DNA of 64,000 nt from Oscillospiraceae bacterium. Lineage in GTDB: Bacteria; Bacillota; Clostridia; Oscillospirales; Acutalibacteraceae. The notes beneath the pieces are model-generated. The model was not told where the DNA came from. It searched no databases and saw only the letters and a program-made list of their open reading frames with translations. This document shows, one piece after another, positions 58,925-64,000 of this stretch. Position numbers and translations under genes: made by a program. The stretch is from the NCBI GenBank assembly GCA_003526845.1, contig DPVM01000007.1:107174-171173 (forward strand). The letters run 5' to 3'. Within the stretch, counting starts at the first letter, position 1, and the number at the start of each line of letters is the position of its first letter.

Positions 58925-60481
58925 ATGGGCAAGGTTAAATCCTTTTTAGACAGCAAAATCATCAAAACCGATGTAGGCGAGGAATCTTATTTAACTTGGC
59001 GCGAAACAATTTCATACGCCGTGGGCAGAGGCGCACAGGGTATGAATACCTCGATGACAAGCTCAAAATATGTAAACTACTTTCTTACTAATGTTTTATT
59101 TAAAAAATTAAAAGATCCTATGGGTACAGCCTCAACAATCAGGCTGTTTTGCGGCATTTTTGATGCGATTAATGACCCGATTATGGGCGTCATCGTTGAT
59201 AAAACAAGAACTAAGGAAGGTCAAATGCGTCCTTATATCAAATGGGCGCCGCTTTTCTTGTCAATCGTTATGATAATGTTCTTTATCGGCAGTGCCGACG
59301 CGCCGCCGACACTCAACATTATTTACACAACGGTGCTTTTCGTTTTACTCGATGTTACATACACTGCGTTCGATATTCCTATGGGCGCGCTTGCGTTTTC
59401 AATCACGCCAAACGGCATTGAGCGTACTAAACTATTCGGCGTTTCATCAATCGTTCGTTCGGTACTCGGCGCATTGCCGCAGGTTTTCGTTGCAGGTGCG
59501 GCTTGGCTTCCGTTTTTCAGAGACCATACTCCTCAGGCGTATCTCACCTCTGCGATTATTTCGGCAATCGGCATTTTCTTTTTGACTCGTTTGACATATA
59601 AAAACACTGTCGAGCGTGCTCATCACGATTCCGATACACCGTCGGTTAAAGAATGTTTTGCTCTTTTGTTTAAAAACAGACCGCTCTTGATGCTTTTCCT
59701 TTGCAACATTTTCTTTGTTCTTTGCAAGGTTGCGGAGCAGGTTTCGTTCTATTTCGTTGCCGACCTTATGTTTAACCTTAAATATAATGCGGTTATTGAT
59801 GTTGTCAAATTCCCCGGCTTTTTGCTTGCAGGTATATTTGTTCCCAAAATCGTTGAAAAACTCGGCAAAAAGGCTGACTCACGCAAATTCTATCAGGTTT
59901 GCTGTCTCAGTGCAATCGTCTTGCATATTCTCTTTGCGGTGTTCTGCTTTAAAGGTTTGCTCCAAAAGCAGGAGGGCACATCCGTTACACTCCTCACCGG
60001 CGTTATAATCAGCGTTTTCACCTGCCTTACAAGCATTCCGCTTGAGTTTAAGAACCTCATCCAAAAGGAGATGGAGGCAGAAACTGTTGACTATATCGAA
60101 TGGAAAACAGGCAGCCGTGTAGAAGGCATTATGCTTTCGATTATGAGCTTTACTGGCAAAATCGAGAATACATTTTCCTCCTCAATCGGTCTTGCAATGC
60201 TGGGTTGGGTCGGCTACAAAAGCCACACCGAAGGCTCGCTCGTTCAGTCGGCGTCGACAAATAATATGTTGTTCTTTATGACAACGCTCCTTCCGGCTGT
60301 CGGCTATCTTTTGATGCTTATTCCAATGCATTTCTATAACATCACCGGCGACGACCACCGCCGAATGATGAAAGACATTATGGCTCGCCGTGCAAAAGCA
60401 GGCGATGCTCTTGCGCAAGAGGAAGTCGCAGAGGAAGAGGCTCAGGAGAAAAAAGAGCAGGAATCCGTTACCGCTCAATAA
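58925..60481 (+). CDS. GPH-family sugar/cation symporter
   Basis: 518 residues with twelve membrane helices and the family loops DKTRTKEGQMRPYIKWAP near 97, with FDIPMGALAFSITPNGIERT near 148, and VDYIEWKTGSRVEGIMLS near 390. It probably imports a glycoside, pentose or hexuronide with sodium or protons. The C-terminal tail is only about 40 residues (MMKDIMARRAKAGDALAQEE), so it is a normal-length paralogue of the long symporter near 24-26.7 kb. GGGGGA precedes the ATG. Confidence 0.88.
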   Translation: MGKVKSFLDSKIIKTDVGEESYLTWRETISYAVGRGAQGMNTSMTSSKYVNYFLTNVLFKKLKDPMGTASTIRLFCGIFDAINDPIMGVIVDKTRTKEGQMRPYIKWAPLFLSIVMIMFFIGSADAPPTLNIIYTTVLFVLLDVTYTAFDIPMGALAFSITPNGIERTKLFGVSSIVRSVLGALPQVFVAGAAWLPFFRDHTPQAYLTSAIISAIGIFFLTRLTYKNTVERAHHDSDTPSVKECFALLFKNRPLLMLFLCNIFFVLCKVAEQVSFYFVADLMFNLKYNAVIDVVKFPGFLLAGIFVPKIVEKLGKKADSRKFYQVCCLSAIVLHILFAVFCFKGLLQKQEGTSVTLLTGVIISVFTCLTSIPLEFKNLIQKEMEAETVDYIEWKTGSRVEGIMLSIMSFTGKIENTFSSSIGLAMLGWVGYKSHTEGSLVQSASTNNMLFFMTTLLPAVGYLLMLIPMHFYNITGDDHRRMMKDIMARRAKAGDALAQEEVAEEEAQEKKEQESVTAQ

Positions 60482-60496
60482 TATCCGATACTCACA

Positions 60497-60532
60497 ATAT
60501 ACACGGTGTTTTTACCGTGTATATTTTTTTTC
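60497..60532 (+). terminator. Terminator of the second GPH gene
   Basis: ATATACACGGT and ACCGTGTATAT (11 bp) flank GTTTTT, followed by T8. Confidence 0.8.
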
Positions 60533-60552
60533 GATTTTTTTCAAAAAAACTA

Positions 60553-60581
60553 TTGCATTTATCTTTTCAATGTGTTATTAT
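60553..60581 (+). promoter_or_regulatory. Promoter of the DUF3793-flavodoxin unit
   Basis: TTGCAT, a 17-base spacer and TATTAT; transcription would start at about 60588, inside the first operator palindrome. Confidence 0.55.
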
Positions 60582-60587
60582 ACAGAC

Positions 60588-60605
60588 AGTTAGCAACGGC
60601 TAACT
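60588..60605. promoter_or_regulatory. Operator palindrome 1 (metal-repressor type)
   Basis: AGTTAGCAACGGCTAACT, a perfect inverted repeat of AGTTAGC with a 4-base centre, at the predicted transcription start. The GTTAGNNNNNCTAAC pattern recalls DtxR/IdeR-family sites; that assignment is inference. Confidence 0.65.
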
Positions 60606-60644
60606 CACAAGACAGCATCAGGTTGTCTATATTTTATAAACGCA

Positions 60645-60662
60645 AGTTAGCCGTGACTAACT
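60645..60662. promoter_or_regulatory. Operator palindrome 2 (metal-repressor type)
   Basis: AGTTAGCCGTGACTAACT, the same architecture with one mismatch, 57 bases from the first copy and just ahead of the DUF3793 start. Confidence 0.6.
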
Positions 60663-60675
60663 CGAATGGTGTAAT

Positions 60676-61227
60676 ATGCTTGAACAATATCTTATCAAAA
60701 ATTGCTCGCCGACTTTAGCGTCACTGAAAACAGCCAATTTAATCAATGTTCCGTTTAAAAATTATGACGAATTGATTTCGTCTGTTTCACATTGGAACGC
60801 GCGCCTCGGTCCAAAGGGTGTCGATTTGATTGTGCTCAAGCTCTGCGAAAGCACGGCATTGATTTATGTTTGCCGCAAATGTAATCTGCAACGCGACTTA
60901 AATTCCGACGGTGTGCTTGATTTTTTAAAGCTGTACGGCTATAAGTCAACAGATGTCGATTATTGCATCAACAGATTGTCGCAAAGGCTTTCACTCTCGG
61001 CGGATTTTCCGCACGAAGTCGGTGTTTTCCTCGGCTATCCGCTCGACGATGTTATCGGTTTTATCAGCAATCGCGGTCAAAACAGCAAATGCTGCGGCTG
61101 TTGGAAAGTTTATTGTAACGAGCGCGAGGCTCTCAAAACCTTTTCTAAATTTAAAAAATGCACAAAAATTTATTGCAAATTATGGTCGCAGGGAAGAAGT
61201 ATAATAAAATTGACCGTTGCGGCATAG
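60676..61227 (+). CDS. DUF3793 family protein
   Basis: 183 residues matching the DUF3793 family: CSPTLASLKTANLINVP near the start, YVCRKCNLQRDLN near 55, EVGVFLGYPLDDVIGFI near 114 and CCGCWKVYC near 139. The cysteines CRKC and the CCGC cluster could bind metal. The family typically lies beside flavodoxin and iron-related genes, as here, which suggests a role in iron or metal homeostasis; no activity is known. The ribosome binding site is weak. Two palindromic operators cover the promoter region. Confidence 0.85.
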   Translation: MLEQYLIKNCSPTLASLKTANLINVPFKNYDELISSVSHWNARLGPKGVDLIVLKLCESTALIYVCRKCNLQRDLNSDGVLDFLKLYGYKSTDVDYCINRLSQRLSLSADFPHEVGVFLGYPLDDVIGFISNRGQNSKCCGCWKVYCNEREALKTFSKFKKCTKIYCKLWSQGRSIIKLTVAA

Positions 61228-61250
61228 CCTATTTGCAGAAAGGATAAATT

Positions 61251-61673
61251 ATGACTAAAATAGCTATTGTATATTGGAGTGGTACCGGCAATACCGCCGC
61301 TATGGCGCATTTCGTCGCAGAGGGCGCGAAATCCGCAGGTGCCGATGTCTCCGTTTTCACCGCCGATGAATTTTCGGCAGATAAAATTAATGCTTTCGAT
61401 TCTCTCGCATTCGGTTGCCCCTCAATGGGCTGCGAACAGCTCGAGGAGTCGGAGTTCGAGCCTTTGTTCGATTCCTGCAAATCCTCGCTCAAAGGCAAAA
61501 ATATTGCCCTCTTCGGCTCGTACGGCTGGGGCGACGGCGAGTGGATGCGCACTTGGGAGGACGATTGCAAATCTTTAGGCGTAAATCTTGTTTGCGACAG
61601 CGTAATTTGCAACGACGCTCCCGACAGCGATGCCGAACAGCAGTGTAAATCACTCGGCGCGGCTCTCGCATAA
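61251..61673 (+). CDS. Flavodoxin
   Basis: 140 residues with the FMN phosphate loop YWSGTGNTAAMA near 9, the 50s loop GCPSMGCEQLEESE near 57 and the 90s loop GSYGWGDGEWM near 89. It is a small electron carrier that usually replaces ferredoxin when iron is short, consistent with the metal-type operators upstream. AGAAAGGA precedes the ATG; it is 23 bases after the DUF3793 gene. Confidence 0.95.
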   Translation: MTKIAIVYWSGTGNTAAMAHFVAEGAKSAGADVSVFTADEFSADKINAFDSLAFGCPSMGCEQLEESEFEPLFDSCKSSLKGKNIALFGSYGWGDGEWMRTWEDDCKSLGVNLVCDSVICNDAPDSDAEQQCKSLGAALA

Positions 61674-61784
61674 TATTCAGTTATTTACATTCCTCAATTT
61701 ACTCCTTCAAAATTCCTATTGATTGTTTTTGCCGACAATCTTCCCCTATAATTAATACTTACCGCAGAGGAATGTTATAAACCA

Positions 61785-61819
61785 AACCGCCGTTCTTTCC
61801 CAAACGGCGGTTATTTTTT
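61785..61819 (+). terminator. Terminator of the flavodoxin unit
   Basis: AACCGCCGTT and AACGGCGGTT flank an 8-base loop, followed by A and T6. It lies 110 bases beyond the flavodoxin stop; the stretch between shows nothing else. Confidence 0.8.
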
Positions 61820-61832
61820 GCGTATTCAAAAC

Positions 61833-61862
61833 AAAAAGCAGATGCCGTAACATCTGCTTTCT
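61833..61862 (-). terminator. Terminator of the zinc-ribbon protein gene
   Basis: AAAGCAGATG and CATCTGCTTT flank CCGTAA; on the minus strand TTTTGTTTT follows. Confidence 0.75.
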
Positions 61863-61891
61863 TTAATTTGCTTTTGTTGATTTGTTTGCGA

Positions 61892-62824
61892 TTATTCGCC
61901 GAAATCAAAGTATGATGACATAGAGTACCATTTGCCTTTGAATTTAACCATTTCAATGCTTGATCTTCTGCTTTCGCCGTCCTCGTCGGTGATTTTTAGC
62001 TTAACAACGGCATATCCGCTTATGTTCTTTGTGTTGTAATAGTCGGTGTCAAACGCAAAATATTCGCTGCTAAACATTTCGTCAAGCTCGTCAATTGCGT
62101 CATCGTATTTGCTCGAGCCTTTGTCGTACTTCTTTACATCAAGAATTTCGTATGTGTCCTTTTCACTGTCCGCATTCAATTCTTCAAGATATTTGATATA
62201 TGCGTCAAGCGCGTCATTTTCGTCCTTGATTATTCCCGTGTAATCATATTTGTCGGCAAGGTCATCATAGTATTCGTCAATGTCGTCATAATACATACCG
62301 TCTAAACATTTGTCAAAATATTCTTTTGAAGCTCTGTATTTAACGGCTTTTTCATCGTATGGGAACGAATATTCTATCGCCGTTTTCATATCGTTGTCTT
62401 CATACGCTTTGATGATTTTTGTTGCGGTTTTCTTCGGTGAACTTCCGCCGAGCGTAGCAATGAGAACGATGAGAATTACTGCCACTGCAGCAGCTGCTGC
62501 GGCGATGATAATTGTCTTTTTGTCCGGTGCTTTTTTAACTTTAACTTGAGTCGACTGTGTCGGGTTAGCCATCGGGTCAGACTGTGCCTGCGGCTGATAA
62601 TAATATCCCTGCGCCTGTTGGCTTGGCTCTGTCGGCTGTACCGGTTGTGCCTGCTGTGTTGGTTGTGTAGGTTGAGTCGGTTCTATCGGTGTTGCGTGCT
62701 GCTCGGGTGCCTCATATACTGTCGGCTCCGGCTGTGGGGGAGCTATCGGCTGAACCTTGCTGTTGCAATATGGGCAAACGGTAGCACTGTTGTCAATTTC
62801 TTTTCCGCATTGATTACAAAACAT
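61892..62824 (-). CDS. Zinc-ribbon membrane protein with extracytoplasmic NTF2/DUF4878-like domain
   Basis: 310 residues. An N-terminal zinc ribbon (CNQCG and CPYCN, residues 3-21) leads to a Pro/Gln/Thr-rich linker with repeated TQP and QPVQP units to about 95. A membrane helix (TIIIAAAAAAVAVILIVLIA) near 101-121 is followed by an acidic external domain (AYEDNDMKTAIEYSFP and the closing SIEMVKFKGKWYSMSSYFDF) of the type seen in small NTF2-like folds. Such proteins are common in Clostridia, with no defined role. AAAGGAG precedes the ATG. The 62825-63082 gap beyond it is AT-rich with no gene seen. Confidence 0.75.
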   Translation of the reverse strand: MFCNQCGKEIDNSATVCPYCNSKVQPIAPPQPEPTVYEAPEQHATPIEPTQPTQPTQQAQPVQPTEPSQQAQGYYYQPQAQSDPMANPTQSTQVKVKKAPDKKTIIIAAAAAAVAVILIVLIATLGGSSPKKTATKIIKAYEDNDMKTAIEYSFPYDEKAVKYRASKEYFDKCLDGMYYDDIDEYYDDLADKYDYTGIIKDENDALDAYIKYLEELNADSEKDTYEILDVKKYDKGSSKYDDAIDELDEMFSSEYFAFDTDYYNTKNISGYAVVKLKITDEDGESRRSSIEMVKFKGKWYSMSSYFDFGE

Positions 62825-63082
62825 AAATGCTTCTCCTTTAATATTTGTTATTTCGACCTTTTTCGGTTAGATAAATATTACCACCTTTGCCGTCCATTGT
62901 CAATTCCGCCGCCTCATATTTTGCATAAAAAAACTAAGCACACCGCCGATTTCCAAACCGAAGAATGTGCTTTTAATATCGTTGCACATTTCAACGATTT
63001 CTTTTAATTTGTGCTTTATTATAAAACTCCGTATAACATTACTGCTCGGCTGATGAATTAAAATTCGCATTGTAATCAAATA

Positions 63083-63127
63083 ATAAAAAACAGCGTTGAC
63101 TTCCTTGTTTCGTCAACGCTGTTTTTG
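63083..63127 (-). terminator. Terminator of the PHP phosphatase gene
   Basis: AACAGCGTTGAC pairs with GTCAACGCTGTT around an 11-base loop, with a T-tract on both sides. Confidence 0.85.
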
Positions 63128-63889
63128 CTATTCAAAATTAACTAAACCATATATTTGCTTTATCCCTCTGCCGACATCCTGCGGTCTGTGCGCATCGGAG
63201 CCGGGAGAGAATTTCACTCCGCATTTCTTTGCGATTTCCAAAAATTCACCGTTAATGCCGGGAGCTTTTGATGTGTTCATCTCGATTTTTACATTGTGCT
63301 TTATCGCGTTTTGGCAAAGTCGCTCATAGTCGCCCCGCAAATCATAATCGGGATAAATTCCGTGGCATCTTATCAAATCGGGATGGGCGATAATGTCAAA
63401 AATTTCGCTCTCAACAAGCGTGTTCGACATTTCGTAATACCGCTTGTAAATTTTATTCGCATCCCGTGAGAGCCATTGATATTTGCGCTGGTTGAATGTC
63501 CAATTGTCGACCCAATGCACCGAGCCTAAAACAATGTCAAAATAATTGTCCGCCAACAGTTTTCGTATTTCGACCTCGTGTTGTTCGAACCAACAAACCT
63601 CCATGCCGAAGTTGATTTTAACAGGGTATTTCTCTTTCCTGATTTCGTCAATCAAACTCTTGTATTCGTCAAGGCTGTGTGCCTGTGCCGCCTTGCCCTC
63701 AAACCATCTCTTTTGATAAAGGTTGTAGTTCTTTGCCTCCTCAAATGTCGGGTGAAATTCTTTAATTCTGATTGAGTGCTCAAGCAAATTTATTTCGTCA
63801 ATATTCATTTTTACGGCAGTGTCAACGAATTTTTCAATCCATTTTTTCTCATATGGACCCTGCTCAATGTGTATGTGTAAATCTTTCAT
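63128..63889 (-). CDS. PHP-domain histidinol-phosphatase-type protein
   Basis: 253 residues with the PHP ligands in LHIHIEQGPYEKKWI near 4, LLEHSIRIKEFHP near 36, the Glu of FGMEVCWFEQHE near 95, GSVHWVDNW near 120, IIAHPDLIRCHG near 168 and SPGSDAHRPQDVG near 231. These are the trinuclear metal site of HisK-type histidinol phosphatases and related phosphoesterases. No other histidine genes are near, so the exact substrate is uncertain. No Shine-Dalgarno is present: the -10 element ends 6 bases before the ATG. Confidence 0.82.
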   Translation of the reverse strand: MKDLHIHIEQGPYEKKWIEKFVDTAVKMNIDEINLLEHSIRIKEFHPTFEEAKNYNLYQKRWFEGKAAQAHSLDEYKSLIDEIRKEKYPVKINFGMEVCWFEQHEVEIRKLLADNYFDIVLGSVHWVDNWTFNQRKYQWLSRDANKIYKRYYEMSNTLVESEIFDIIAHPDLIRCHGIYPDYDLRGDYERLCQNAIKHNVKIEMNTSKAPGINGEFLEIAKKCGVKFSPGSDAHRPQDVGRGIKQIYGLVNFE

Positions 63890-63895
63890 ATTGCT

Positions 63896-63924
63896 ATTAT
63901 ATATTAGATACTTAAAACTTTCAA
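63896..63924 (-). promoter_or_regulatory. Promoter that would give a leaderless PHP phosphatase transcript
   Basis: TTGAAA, a 17-base spacer and TATAAT on the minus strand, then AGCAAT and the ATG. Initiation is expected at the A of the start codon, the same geometry as the ClC gene. Confidence 0.6.
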
Positions 63925-63934
63925 CAAAAAATTC

Positions 63935-63963
63935 TTGACATATTCGCCGCCATTCGTTATAAT
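63935..63963 (+). promoter_or_regulatory. Perfect-consensus promoter of a tRNA gene
   Basis: TTGACA, a 17-base spacer and TATAAT, with initiation expected about 12 bases ahead of the tRNA. It is divergent from the PHP promoter. Confidence 0.75.
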
Positions 63964-63981
63964 ACTATTCGCAGAGCAAAT

Positions 63982-64000
63982 GGCCCGGTAGTTCAGTTGG
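63982..64000 (+). tRNA. 5' end of a tRNA gene, cut by the window edge, probably tRNA-Asp
   Basis: GGCCCGGTAGTTCAGTTGG has the acceptor 5' strand (GGCCCGG), position-8 T-A and the D-arm start GTTCAGTTGG typical of bacterial tRNAs. The exact opening is common in tRNA-Asp, but the anticodon lies outside the window, so identity is not certain. Confidence 0.75.

Overview
The window reads as part of the chromosome of an anaerobic, spore-forming, low-to-moderate GC Firmicute of class Clostridia, most likely a gut Oscillospirales/Ruminococcaceae-type organism. The evidence is spoVA germination-channel genes, the SCIFF peptide with its radical SAM maturase, a GGGtGRT/NifU-like pair, formate-THF ligase, a two-gene transketolase, GPH-type sugar symporters, strong AAGGAGG-type ribosome binding sites and many sigma-A promoters with 17-bp spacers. 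The species assignment is inference.

Layout. 1-2.7 kb: end of a class III aminotransferase and a double class II aldolase protein. 2.7-7.4 kb (minus): Nudix hydrolase, split transketolase with a PqqD-like protein, and the GGGtGRT/NifU-like pair. 7.6-12 kb: membrane protein, spoVAE and spoVAC in opposite orientations around a lone ABC ATPase, a ClC transporter and a PHP hydrolase. 13-19 kb (minus): SCIFF and its maturase, Orn/Lys/Arg decarboxylase, and a YhgE/Pip membrane protein. 19.4-24 kb (plus): secreted beta-helix protein, MIF-like tautomerase, sirtuin, anSME-like radical SAM enzyme, a lipoprotein and a short independent transcription unit. 24-32 kb (plus): long GPH symporter, phosphohexomutase, Nfu-like protein, GH38 mannosidase. 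32-40 kb: CCA-adding enzyme, RodA/FtsW, formate-THF ligase, TsaE, TsaB, RpiB. 40.7-46.9 kb (plus): sugar kinase-araA-araD with a VanW surface protein.

46.9-57.3 kb (minus) is an arginine operon, argC-argJ-argB-argD-argF-carA-carB. It makes ornithine, carbamoyl phosphate and citrulline, and its last gene is fused in frame to a DapF-like diaminopimelate epimerase domain. 57.5-58.7 kb is a small XhlA-like/holin/endolysin cassette with no other phage genes; its start codon region is triplicated as a perfect 20-bp tandem repeat. 58.9-64 kb holds a second GPH symporter, a DUF3793 protein with flavodoxin under twin palindromic operators, a zinc-ribbon membrane protein, a PHP histidinol phosphatase-like protein and the first 19 bases of a tRNA gene.

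Together the genes suggest plant or host glycan use: arabinose and mannose release, entry into the non-oxidative pentose phosphate pathway through transketolase and RpiB, C1 metabolism, and self-sufficient arginine synthesis. The points most worth a second look are the CarB-DapF fusion with a lost catalytic cysteine, the 20-bp start-codon repeat, two predicted leaderless genes, the orphan lysis cassette and the unassigned short transcript at 23.9 kb.
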